A DNA stretch of 32,929 nt from CAWDLX01 sp046728155 (GTDB lineage Bacteria; Actinomycetota; Actinomycetes; Mycobacteriales; Micromonosporaceae): contig JBKPDY010000130.1 in the NCBI GenBank assembly GCA_046728155.1, positions 1 to 32,929 of the forward strand, read 5' to 3'. This document shows positions 24,592 to 32,917 of this stretch, one piece after another. The first letter of the stretch is position 1. Each line of letters opens with the position of its first letter. The notes under the pieces were generated by a model. The model was not told the DNA's origin. It did not search any database and was given only the letters and a program-made list of their open reading frames with translations. The position numbers were made by a program, and so were the translations under genes.

Positions 24592-25578
24592 GTGGATGCG
24601 AGACGAACGACCATCACCGATGTCGCGCGGGTGGCCGGTGTTTCCCGGGGCACCGCGTCCCGGGTGATCAACGACGAGCCGGGTGTCGCGCGAGATGTCC
24701 GCGAACGGGTGCGGCAGGTCATCGACGAGCTCGGCTACCGGCCCAACCCGGCCGCCCGGGCACTCGCCTCCGGCCGGACGGACGTGGTCGATCTCGTCGT
24801 TTCGGACGCCTGCTCGGCGACATTCGGTGTGAACCCCTACTACGGGCGTGTCGTTGCCGGGATCCTTTCCGGCCTCGCCGGCACCTCCGCCCACATGCGT
24901 CTGCACCTTGTCGCCGGACCCGACGTACCGGGGCTGCTGGCGAGTCTGGCCCGTACCGCGGACCTCGGTGCCGTGTTGGTGAACGTGCCCGAGACGATGG
25001 TGGCCGAGGCGTACCAGCACACCGACCGGCTGGTCTGCATGCACTCGAGTGCACCCCGGGTTCCCTACGTCGACACACAGAACGAGGCCGGAGCGCGGGC
25101 GGCGGTGGCCCACCTGGTCGGGCGCGGGCGCCGCCGGATCGCCGGTATCCATGGTCCGGAGACGCACCCATGCGCGGCGCAGCGCCACAACGGCTACCTC
25201 GGGGCGATGCGCGAGGCCGGACTCGGCCCATTGACGGGCAGCGGTGACTTCCGCCGCGACGTGGGTCACCGCGAGGCATCGCGCCTCCTGACCGACCATC
25301 CAGATATCGACGCCCTGTTCGTCGCCTGCGACCTGATGGCCGTCGGCGCGTTGCAGGCACTGGCCGAAATGGGGCGGCGGGTACCAGACGATGTCGCCGT
25401 GGTCGGGTTCGACGACAGCCTCCTCGCGGCCAGCGCCATCCCGCCCATGAGCTCGGTCCGCCAGCCGGTCGAGGACATGGCGGCCGCGGCCACCCGGGCG
25501 CTGTTGGGACGGGTTCTCACCCCGCATTGGCGGCAGGTTTTGCCGGCCGATCTGGTGGTCCGAGCCAGCTCCGGGTGA
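24592..25578 (+). CDS. LacI family transcriptional regulator
   Basis: 328 residues from the GTG at 24592, preceded by GGAGGAGGGG (24578-24587). The helix-turn-helix is TITDVARVAGVSRGTASRVINDEPGVA (7-33), followed by the hinge GYRPNPAARALASGRT. The periplasmic-binding-protein-like sensor domain follows, with the closing signature VPDDVAVVGFDDSLLAASAIPPMSSVRQP near 280-305. Family members bind a sugar or related ligand. No sugar transporter or glycosidase is adjacent, so its targets beyond its own promoter are unclear. The exporter genes 175 bp downstream have their own promoter-like element and lack a copy of the operator. Confidence 0.93.
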   Translation: MDARRTTITDVARVAGVSRGTASRVINDEPGVARDVRERVRQVIDELGYRPNPAARALASGRTDVVDLVVSDACSATFGVNPYYGRVVAGILSGLAGTSAHMRLHLVAGPDVPGLLASLARTADLGAVLVNVPETMVAEAYQHTDRLVCMHSSAPRVPYVDTQNEAGARAAVAHLVGRGRRRIAGIHGPETHPCAAQRHNGYLGAMREAGLGPLTGSGDFRRDVGHREASRLLTDHPDIDALFVACDLMAVGALQALAEMGRRVPDDVAVVGFDDSLLAASAIPPMSSVRQPVEDMAAAATRALLGRVLTPHWRQVLPADLVVRASSG

Positions 25579-25724
25579 GGCACACGGCTGCCAGCGGCGC
25601 GGTCATCACGTCCGACTGCTACCGGAGTCCATTGTGGATGCTGTGGCGGCCTGGTCACGGGTCTCCCGAACAAGCGTTTCACCAGCTCCCCGACCGTACG
25701 CCAGTTCTTGTCAGGCCTGCCGGC

Positions 25725-25747
25725 TAGAGTGCGCTTCGGCAGAGAGG
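25725..25747 (+). promoter_or_regulatory. Promoter and ribosome-binding site of the exporter operon
   Basis: TAGAGT at 25725-25730 is a plausible -10 element, and AGAGAGG at 25741-25747 is the ribosome-binding site 6 bases before the ATG. No -35 of good quality is seen. The remaining space back to 25579 holds no small gene that I can support. Confidence 0.35.
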
Positions 25748-25753
25748 TGACAG

Positions 25754-27571
25754 ATGACCGACCGGTTACGGCAGCGGGCGGAGTGGCAGTTCTTCGGCGT
25801 CCTCCCCCGGGCCGACCGGCGGCTCGCTGGGGCGTGGTGGTTCGTACTGCTGCTGCGGGCGGTTCTACCCGCGGCCTTCGCTGTCGGCATGGGCGTGCTG
25901 GTCAGCGCGGTTCAGGCCGGCCGGTCCCTGGCCGTACCGCTGGCCTTGGTCGGCGTCGTGTTCGTCGTGTTGCAGGTGCTGACGCCGGCGCATACGGCGA
26001 TCAGCGGCAACCTCGGCGACCGTACGTCGGCGTGGCTCTACGACCAGCTCACCGAGGCGTGCGTCCGCCCACCGGGGATGGGACATCTCGAGGATGCCGA
26101 GCTGGCCAAGGACATGACTGTGGCGCGCGACTTCGACCTTGGCATGACCGGACCACCACTGTCGCTGTCGATGGACTTCGTCGCCGGCGGTCTCGTGCAG
26201 CTTCTGGCCGGGCTCGCCTCGGCCGCTGTCCTGTTCGCGTACGCGTGGTGGGCGCCGCTCTTGCTCGCCGGAGCCTGGCTCTGTACGCATTGGCTGCTGC
26301 GGGAGAGCGGAGTGTGGCGGGACCGGATGACCGACGAGGTGCGCTCGGCCCAGCGTGACGCCGAGTACGCGTACCGCCTCGCGGTCGATCCGCCGGCGGC
26401 CAAGGAGGTCCGCATGTTCGGGCTGGCCGGCTGGGTCATCGACCGGTTCGTGGCCCGGCGAACCCGGCTGCACCAGCTGCAGTACGCCGCCACCCGGATG
26501 CGGGAACGATCGATCGCGAGCAGCCTCGCGGTAGTCGCGGCCGCGAACGCGGTCGTGTTCTGGGCACTCGCGCATGATCTCGTCGCTGGCGGGCTCGGCC
26601 TCGGGCGGATGGTGGCGTTCGCGCAGTCGGCGATCGGTGCCTCGCTCATCGCCTTCGGCGGCTTGAACTGGGCGCTCGACGGAGCCGCGGCCCCGGTCGC
26701 CGCGGTCCTCCGGCTCCGCGGCCGGACCGACCGGGCCGGCGCCCTCGCGCAGGGTCGACGGCCGGCCGCGGGCTTGCCGACGCGGGAGCTGCGGTTCCGT
26801 GACGTGACGTTCGCCTACCCCACCGGCGACGGCCGACCAGTCCTGCGAAACTTCAACCTGACCATCCCGGCCGGCACGTCGCTGGCGATCGTCGGGCGCA
26901 ACGGAGCCGGCAAGACGACGTTGGCCAAGCTCATCTGCCGCCTCTACGACCCGGATTCCGGTGTGATCGAAGCCGATGGAGTCGACCTCCGCGAATTCGA
27001 GATCGCCGGGTGGCGATCGAGGATCACTGCTGTGTTCCAGGACTTCACGCGGTTCGAGTGGTCCCTGCGCGACAACGTGGCACCGCTCGGCGCGCCGGAC
27101 GATCACATCGAGGCTGCCCTCGGCGCGGCCGGCGCAGACGACCTGGCCGGGCTCGATACGATCCTGGCGAAAGGGTACGTCGGCGGCACCGACCTCTCGG
27201 GCGGCCAATGGCAGCGGGTGGCCCTCGCGCGGGCGCTATGCGCCGTACGGGAGGGCGCCGGGGTCGTGCTGCTCGACGAGCCCACGGCCCAACTGGACGT
27301 CCGGGGCGAGGCCGAGATCTTCGAACGAGTTCTGGCCGAGACCCGCGAGTGCACCACGATCCTTGTCTCGCATCGGTTCTCGACCGTCCGCCACGCCGAC
27401 GTCATTTGTGTGGTGGAGGACGGGGCGATCGTCGAGAGCGGCAGCCACGAGGAACTGGTGGCCCTGGACGGTCGCTACCGGATGATGTTCGACCTGCAGG
27501 CGGAGCGGTTCGCCGCCGGGCTGCCTGAGGATGCCGACGACGGCGAGGTGACCTATGACATCCTCGCCTGA
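25754..27571 (+). CDS. ABC exporter half-transporter (canonical signature), subunit 1
   Basis: 605 residues with an N-terminal membrane domain and a C-terminal ATPase. Hydrophobic segments lie near 35-50, 60-78, 140-180 and 255-310. The ATPase has Walker A GRNGAGKTT (about 380), Q-loop AVFQDF, signature DLSGGQWQR (about 478-486), Walker B VVLLDEPTAQLD (about 504) and the switch histidine in LVSHRFSTV. The sequence from the Q-loop on (VFQDFTRFEWSLRDNVA) resembles actinobacterial peptide or natural-product exporters. Its 3' end overlaps the start of subunit 2 by 17 bp, so they form a heterodimer. Substrate is unknown because no precursor peptide or biosynthetic gene is adjacent. Confidence 0.92.
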   Translation: MTDRLRQRAEWQFFGVLPRADRRLAGAWWFVLLLRAVLPAAFAVGMGVLVSAVQAGRSLAVPLALVGVVFVVLQVLTPAHTAISGNLGDRTSAWLYDQLTEACVRPPGMGHLEDAELAKDMTVARDFDLGMTGPPLSLSMDFVAGGLVQLLAGLASAAVLFAYAWWAPLLLAGAWLCTHWLLRESGVWRDRMTDEVRSAQRDAEYAYRLAVDPPAAKEVRMFGLAGWVIDRFVARRTRLHQLQYAATRMRERSIASSLAVVAAANAVVFWALAHDLVAGGLGLGRMVAFAQSAIGASLIAFGGLNWALDGAAAPVAAVLRLRGRTDRAGALAQGRRPAAGLPTRELRFRDVTFAYPTGDGRPVLRNFNLTIPAGTSLAIVGRNGAGKTTLAKLICRLYDPDSGVIEADGVDLREFEIAGWRSRITAVFQDFTRFEWSLRDNVAPLGAPDDHIEAALGAAGADDLAGLDTILAKGYVGGTDLSGGQWQRVALARALCAVREGAGVVLLDEPTAQLDVRGEAEIFERVLAETRECTTILVSHRFSTVRHADVICVVEDGAIVESGSHEELVALDGRYRMMFDLQAERFAAGLPEDADDGEVTYDILA

Positions 27572-29390
27572 GACGGTCACCGACCCGGCGACCGGGGCCG
27601 GGCCGGGCGGCGACCTGCCCCCGGCGCTGCGCTCGATGTGGCGGCTATGCGTCCTCGGCTACCGGTACGAGCCACGCCTGATGCTCATCGCGTTCGTGTT
27701 GTCGCTGATCGCGGCCGTTCCGGATGCTCTGCTCGCTGTCTGGTTGAAGCTGCTCGGCGACGGCGCGCTGGAACACAACAGCCGCCTGATCTACCTCGCC
27801 GCCCTGGGACTCGGCGTGTCGGCCTGCGCGACCTGGTTCCTGGGCGTCGTGTCGACGCGGATCCAGCGCCGGTTCCGGGACCGGGTCACCATCGCACTCG
27901 AGTCGCACGTCGCGCGGCTGCAGGCCTCGGTTCAGACGATCGCCCACCACGAGCGCCCCGACTATCTCGATCGCCTGTCCGTCCTGCGCGATCAGGTATT
28001 CGTGCTGGACCACATGTACATGTCGGTGTTCGCGACCCTGGGATGGATTCTCCGCCTCGTCATCACGATCGGTCTCCTCGTCGGAATCAGTCCGGTGCTC
28101 GCCTTGCTCGCGGTCTTCGCCCTCCCGACAGTGGTCACATCGACCTGGCGGCCCGGCGTGGAGCGGACAGCCCAGGAGCGCGGAGCCTCCGCCAGCCGGC
28201 TCGCCCGGCATCTGTTCGTGACGGCGACGACCGCACCTCCGGGCAAGGAAGTGAGGGTCATCGGCATCGGCGACCGGCTGGTCAGGCAGCGGCGTGCGGC
28301 ATGGGAGCGCTGGTACGGTCCGGTATCGGCGACCCGGACCCGGTCGGCGTGGTGGCACTCCGCGGCCTGGGCCGTCTTCGGGCTCGCCTACGTAGGTGCC
28401 GTCGTCTTCGTCTCCGCCGGGATCCACGGCTCGCCCGGCGATGTATTGCTCGTGCTGGCGGCCGGTGCGCGACTGTCGACCTACATCGGGGCGACGGTCG
28501 GCGAGATCGGGTTCCTCCGAGGCATCTGGATGGACGGGTCACGCCGGCTCGCCTGGCTCGAGGACTACGCCGCCTCGTTCGTGGCCGACGCCACTGCGAG
28601 CGTGCCGGAGCGTTTATCCGAGGGCGTCACCCTGGAGCACGTATCGTTCGCCTACCCCGGCACGACGGCGCTGGCCCTCGACGACATCTCGCTCACCCTT
28701 CCGGCCGGAACCGTCGTCGCGATCGTGGGCGAGAACGGGGCCGGCAAGACCACACTGGTCAAGTTGCTCGCCGGGTTCTACCGACCGACCGCCGGCCGGA
28801 TCCTGGTCGACGGGACGGACCTGTCGCGAATGCCGGCGGACGAGTGGCGCTCGCGACTCTCCGGCGCGTACCAGGACTTCTTCCGGTTCGAGTTCGTCGC
28901 ACGGCAGAACGTGGGCCTCGGTGACCTGCCACGATTGGACGACACCCCAGCCGTGGCGACCGCGGTCGGGCGGGCCGGCGCCGACGACGTCGTCGGCCAG
29001 CTGGCCGCAGGCCTGGACACGCAACTCGGTACCAGCTGGCCCGATGGCGTCGATGTCTCCTTTGGACAGTGGCAGAAGCTCGCCCTCGCCCGCGGCTTCA
29101 TGCGTGACGAGCCGCTTCTGCTCGTGCTGGACGAGCCAACGGCGGCGCTCGACGCGGAGACGGAGCACGCCCTGTTCGAGCGGTACGCCTCCCGGGCTCA
29201 AGACCGTGCGGTGGACAACGGCAGGATCACCATCCTGGTGTCGCACCGGTTCAGCACCGTCCGCATGGCCGACGTCATCGTCGTGCTCAACGGGTCCCGG
29301 CTGGTCGAGTTCGGCACCCACGACGATCTATTGCTCTACAATGGACAGTATGCCGAACTCTACGGCATCCAGGCCGCTGGCTATCGCTGA
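27555..29390 (+). CDS. ABC exporter half-transporter with altered signature motif, subunit 2
   Basis: 611 residues with membrane segments near 45-65, 78-100, 155-200 and 270-310. The ATPase has Walker A GENGAGKTT (about 392), Q-loop AYQDFFRFEF, Walker B LLLVLDEPTAALD (about 523) and LVSHRFSTVRMAD. The signature reads DVSFGQWQK (about 500) instead of LSGGQ. In heterodimeric exporters the subunit with an altered signature builds a weak or non-hydrolysing ATP site with its partner. Here the Walker B glutamate is retained, so the asymmetry is partial. It starts inside the last codons of subunit 1 and ends just before a tandem repeat. Confidence 0.92.
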   Translation: MTSSPETVTDPATGAGPGGDLPPALRSMWRLCVLGYRYEPRLMLIAFVLSLIAAVPDALLAVWLKLLGDGALEHNSRLIYLAALGLGVSACATWFLGVVSTRIQRRFRDRVTIALESHVARLQASVQTIAHHERPDYLDRLSVLRDQVFVLDHMYMSVFATLGWILRLVITIGLLVGISPVLALLAVFALPTVVTSTWRPGVERTAQERGASASRLARHLFVTATTAPPGKEVRVIGIGDRLVRQRRAAWERWYGPVSATRTRSAWWHSAAWAVFGLAYVGAVVFVSAGIHGSPGDVLLVLAAGARLSTYIGATVGEIGFLRGIWMDGSRRLAWLEDYAASFVADATASVPERLSEGVTLEHVSFAYPGTTALALDDISLTLPAGTVVAIVGENGAGKTTLVKLLAGFYRPTAGRILVDGTDLSRMPADEWRSRLSGAYQDFFRFEFVARQNVGLGDLPRLDDTPAVATAVGRAGADDVVGQLAAGLDTQLGTSWPDGVDVSFGQWQKLALARGFMRDEPLLLVLDEPTAALDAETEHALFERYASRAQDRAVDNGRITILVSHRFSTVRMADVIVVLNGSRLVEFGTHDDLLLYNGQYAELYGIQAAGYR

Positions 29391-29407
29391 CACCGCATGA
29401 CGATAGG

Positions 29408-29476
29408 GGCACCCTGTTAACGCATTCGTGCAAGCGGAGGCACCCTGTTAACGCATTCGTGCAAGCGGGGCACCCT
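29408..29476 (+). repeat. Tandem repeat of 31 and 30 bp downstream of the exporter
   Basis: Two near-perfect units begin GGCACCCTGTTAACGCATTC and end GTGCAAGCGG (29408-29438 and 29439-29468). A third copy is cut off after GGCACCCT (29469-29476). The only difference is one A lost at the unit junction. Each unit includes GTTAAC and a GCA-TTCG-TGC mini-hairpin. It starts 18 bp after the exporter stop codon, between convergent genes. It could be a remnant of a longer array, an attachment-like site or part of a terminator. Confidence 0.8.
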
Positions 29477-29547
29477 ACTGCCCGGTCGACCGGTGGAGCC
29501 GGAAGGCGCCGTCGCGGAGCAGCGGAACGACGCGGCTTGTATCGTCG

Positions 29548-30195
29548 CTATCGCGACAGGGGGTCCACTTGCGTTTCGCCGACGTACGATTCCAGCCATT
29601 CGCTCACCGGCGCGGTCGCGCGTAGCAGGTCTACGACCCGGTTCTTCGCCGTCGGTCGCTCCAACCAGGGGCCGGCCGGCCATTCCTTCCATGCGACCAG
29701 CCCTTTGGCCCGCAGAAGCTCGGCCCGCGGATGGTCTTTCGGATACCCGCGCGGAACGGTCTTCAACGCCTCGTGTCCACCGATGTCGATCTTTCGCGAT
29801 CTCAGGTCATCCACGAGTCCTGCGAGCGTCAGACCGCTGGCGTCCGCGGCCACCGCCTCGCGATAGCGGGCGAGCTGGTCGGGCGCCATCATCCAGGTGC
29901 CCCGTCCAACGGTCAGCCCGTGCGAACTGAGGTTTACGTACGACTCGCCGCCGATGGTGGCGGCGATGCTCGTCTTGTACGGAGATTTGTCCGCGCTGAA
30001 CCGCACGTCCCGGTACGGACGGAAAATCCGGCCAGCCCCGAACTCCTCGGCAAGCTCGTCGAGCAGGGCCACCATCGGCGCGTACACCTTCTCGTCGTAC
30101 ACGGCCTTGTTCCCGGTCCAGTACGTCTTCGAGTTGTCGGCCTCGAGGCCCTCGAAGAAGTCGAGTGCCTCGGTCGGCCAGCCGCGAAATGCCAT
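29548..30195 (-). CDS. DUF2461 family protein
   Basis: 215 residues from the ATG at 30195. A longer frame to 30741 is an artefact overlapping the next gene. Family blocks are WPTEALDFFEGLEADNSKTYW (6-26), DVRFSADKSPYKTSIAATIGG (about 63-83), the central GTWMMAPDQLARYREAVA, and the C-terminal WPAGPWLERPTAKNRVVDLLRATAPVSEWL. DUF2461 (TIGR02453) proteins are widespread, cytosolic and of unknown function. The gene is transcribed alone, divergent from the large protein gene at 30422. Confidence 0.88.
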   Translation of the reverse strand: MAFRGWPTEALDFFEGLEADNSKTYWTGNKAVYDEKVYAPMVALLDELAEEFGAGRIFRPYRDVRFSADKSPYKTSIAATIGGESYVNLSSHGLTVGRGTWMMAPDQLARYREAVAADASGLTLAGLVDDLRSRKIDIGGHEALKTVPRGYPKDHPRAELLRAKGLVAWKEWPAGPWLERPTAKNRVVDLLRATAPVSEWLESYVGETQVDPLSR

Positions 30196-30407
30196 GCGGT
30201 CACGGTAGCCCCATGTGCCCGATGGTCGGCTCGCAAGCTTCGCCTGCGCGCGACAGCCGCGCTCGCCGGCGCCCCGCCGCGCGCGCCACCGTCCCCTAGC
30301 ATCCGCCGCCCCTCGGCCTCCGTCCCCCGGCCTCCGTCGCCGCGTTGCCGCAGACGGTTCCCGGTGCGTCGCGGGCGCGCCGCACCGGTTCGTCGCCGCG
30401 GCGCTGG

Positions 30408-30421
30408 TAATCTCGCCCGAC
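30408..30421 (+). promoter_or_regulatory. Leaderless -10 of the 827-residue protein gene
   Basis: TAATCT at 30408-30413 is a good -10 element ending 8 bases before the GTG at 30422, with no ribosome-binding site. It supports the GTG start over the longer upstream frame, whose translation is low-complexity Arg/Pro-rich. Confidence 0.5.
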
Positions 30422-32905
30422 GTGGCGAAGCCAGCCTTGGCCAGGTTACCCAGACCGTCGAGCGTGACTGCCGAATCCGTCGACGTCCCGCTGCGGGAGT
30501 ACCTCGCCAAACATCGGCCGCTGCCACACCTGTACGACATCGCTCCCGATGCGACCGCGCTGCAACCCGGCGCGGCCGACTCCCCAGGCTCCGCGGTGTA
30601 CTCGGCGATCCGGACACACGGCGAGCGGAACACCGACGTGCGCCTGCTCATCGACGACGGCGAACGGTACACCGGCCTGGCCAAGGCCATCGCCCGTAAC
30701 GTCGGTTGCGACGTGTACCTCACGCCCAAGGACACGTGCATCCGGTACGCCCGCGAATCGAGCTCGCTGGCCGGAGTCTCGTTCGACGCGATCGCGATCG
30801 ATCGTGCTACCGGTCAGCCCGTGCCCTGGTTGGTGGTGCGACCGGCCGAGGTCCCCGCGGATGCGCCGACGTGGTTCACCACGATCCGCGGGCGGCTGCG
30901 GCAGAGCAGTGGCCTGGTCAGTGTGGCCCTCCCCGACGGCATCGCCTTCGGAACGAAGTCCACGTTCCGGGACATGACATACCTGGCCGCGACGATGCGC
31001 CCGGCCACCAGCCGCGTGACCACGATCGCCGTCTCCGCCGACCTCGGCCGATTCGAAATCAGCAGGTTCGACGACAACGCGTCTCTGCTGGGCGGAGTCG
31101 AGTTCGGCACCCTGGTCTCGGCGAGCCTTGACCTCATCCATCCGGACGTCCAGATCGCGCTCACCTGGCCGACCGATCTGGCCGCCTGTACCGCGCTCGA
31201 TACCGAACTGATGCGCCTGGCCGACGCACTCAACCGGACGGTCTGGGTACCGCAACCGCACGGAGCCGCGTTCGTCCTGGCGGGCTGCGGCGAGTTCGCC
31301 GCCGTGGACGAGGTCGGTGGGCCGTCGGTCTGGCGCCCGTACCCGTCGCGCATGGCCGGCGATTTCGAACCACACTACGGAACCGACCGCGATGGCCGGC
31401 TCGTGCCTCACGGAGAGCTCGTGACGACGGCGTTTCCGGGCGTACGGATCGTCTCGGTACCACCGCGCCAGTTGAAACGGCTGCGGACGTGGTATGACTC
31501 GGTGCCGCCCTACGATGAACTGTTCACAGTGGACCTTGCCATCCTTCCGGACGGGCGTCTCGGTGTCCTGGTCGGCAGCGGACGGCCGGTCGCGGTCGGG
31601 GCCCGCGAGTTCCGCGCTGTGCTGCGGGCGGCCGGGTGGCGGGGTGAGGACCTGCTGCTACTGAGCCAACCGCCCGCGCCATTGTGGGACGAGTCGCTCC
31701 GCCACGCGCAAAGCCTCGCCGACGACCTGACCGCCGACATCTGGCTCGCCGAGTCAGGCGCGGATGTCTGGGTACGAGACGACGGTCGACTCGCCGCGGC
31801 CGGGTCGGCCGGCGGCCGTGGCTGGTGCGTCGCAGCGTACGCCCGTCCGTCCGACCTCAGCTTCGGTGAGGAGACCGAGCTGCCGCGTTGGCTCACGACG
31901 GCGACGATGCCCGGTCCCGCGACAGGCCGGCCGGCGTCGCTGGTCGCGCAGGCCACTCCCACCGACCTGGTGATCGCGCCTCCCATCGAGGTCACCGAGG
32001 GCGAGGTCGTCGAGCCGGTCGGGGTGACGCTGGCCCGGGTACTGGGCAAGGGCTCGCCACATGCCGTGGCGTGGCTCCCGCCGACGCCGGTGGTCAACCG
32101 CCGGGCGATCGAAGTGTATGTGTGGACGCCGCTGACGGAAGACGAGGTCGAGGCCTGGGGCCTGCCATCGGCCGATCTGTTCGTATTCGCCGGCCAGGAT
32201 CCGCTGCGGTTGTCCGAACAACGGCGCTCCGGGTATCTGCTCCGGGTCTACGCGCCGCCGGAAACCGCGGTCGAGCTGGCGGAACACGTCCGCCAAGCCC
32301 CGGCACCGGTACGCGAGCGGCTGGCCGCCACCGGAGCGACCCACCTCCTTCCGCTGGCGTGGTTCTCCGACCTACGGGTCACCGCACGGTTCGACCTGGA
32401 TCACCGGGGCGGCATCGCCACCCGTACCGACGTCGATTCGGCGGAGCTCGCCATCCGGTTCGAAGGAGCCGGTCATGGCGTTCCTGGTCTGCCCAACGAG
32501 GTGGCCTCCTGGCCGGAGAAGATTTCGCCCGCCTACCTCATGATTCCCGACGCGGACGAGTTCGGCCGGCGAGCCGTGCACCGCGGGTACCTGCCGCTCG
32601 CGCGAGGCAAACCCCCGCTGCTCGACAAGCACCGGCTGCTGGAGGTCAAGGTCCGCAAGCGGCGGGCCGTCGATGTACCGGCCACGTTGGACAGTCTGGA
32701 CGGGATGCCGGTCATCGGGCGGATGCACGACTTCGTCGGGCTCGATCTGCTCCTCCCGGAGGAGGATCTCCCCGCGGCGACTGTGTCGAAGGTCTGGCGG
32801 CACGGCCCAACCGGACGAGTCGTGGTCGAAAGACTGACCGGTACCACGCTCGCCGACGTGCTCACCCCGGCGGTGGCCGTCGGGGACACTGAGGGCCTGC
32901 GGTAA
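30422..32905 (+). CDS. Large unrecognised protein with three related internal modules
   Basis: 827 residues from the GTG at 30422. No signal peptide, membrane segment or catalytic signature is visible, so it is probably cytosolic. Three stretches share a strand-helix-strand pattern: about 73-110 (LAKAIARNVGCDVYLTP), 243-295 (LMRLADALNRTVWVPQP then GCGEFAAV) and 408-470 (SLADDLTADIWLAE then DDGRLAAAG). The first is followed by AIDRATGQPVPWLVV. Similar LAD-L-x-V-W-V units occur in very large actinobacterial proteins of polymorphic-toxin type. That resemblance is from memory and weak. The C-terminal ~230 residues differ, with conserved-looking RGYLPLARGKPPLLDKHRLL near 725. The next gene starts 12 bp after its stop, so it belongs to an operon continuing beyond the window. 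Confidence 0.72.
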   Translation: MAKPALARLPRPSSVTAESVDVPLREYLAKHRPLPHLYDIAPDATALQPGAADSPGSAVYSAIRTHGERNTDVRLLIDDGERYTGLAKAIARNVGCDVYLTPKDTCIRYARESSSLAGVSFDAIAIDRATGQPVPWLVVRPAEVPADAPTWFTTIRGRLRQSSGLVSVALPDGIAFGTKSTFRDMTYLAATMRPATSRVTTIAVSADLGRFEISRFDDNASLLGGVEFGTLVSASLDLIHPDVQIALTWPTDLAACTALDTELMRLADALNRTVWVPQPHGAAFVLAGCGEFAAVDEVGGPSVWRPYPSRMAGDFEPHYGTDRDGRLVPHGELVTTAFPGVRIVSVPPRQLKRLRTWYDSVPPYDELFTVDLAILPDGRLGVLVGSGRPVAVGAREFRAVLRAAGWRGEDLLLLSQPPAPLWDESLRHAQSLADDLTADIWLAESGADVWVRDDGRLAAAGSAGGRGWCVAAYARPSDLSFGEETELPRWLTTATMPGPATGRPASLVAQATPTDLVIAPPIEVTEGEVVEPVGVTLARVLGKGSPHAVAWLPPTPVVNRRAIEVYVWTPLTEDEVEAWGLPSADLFVFAGQDPLRLSEQRRSGYLLRVYAPPETAVELAEHVRQAPAPVRERLAATGATHLLPLAWFSDLRVTARFDLDHRGGIATRTDVDSAELAIRFEGAGHGVPGLPNEVASWPEKISPAYLMIPDADEFGRRAVHRGYLPLARGKPPLLDKHRLLEVKVRKRRAVDVPATLDSLDGMPVIGRMHDFVGLDLLLPEEDLPAATVSKVWRHGPTGRVVVERLTGTTLADVLTPAVAVGDTEGLR

Positions 32906-32917
32906 GGGACCAAAGCG

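Noticed and set aside
25579..25753. A precursor peptide gene for the ABC exporter
   Set aside because: I found no short frame with a ribosome-binding site and a credible leader/core pattern. The only frames overlap the LacI coding sequence or lack starts.
29408..29476. CRISPR array
   Set aside because: The units are directly adjacent with no spacers and only two complete copies exist. No cas gene is in the window.
29548..30741. Longer version of the DUF2461 protein (397 residues)
   Set aside because: The extra N-terminus overlaps the opposite-strand large gene and reads as low-complexity Arg/Ala-rich sequence. The family begins at the Met at 30195.
30446..31411. 321-codon minus-strand frame inside the 827-residue protein gene
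   Set aside because: No start signal, no recognisable motif, and composition typical of antisense shadows.
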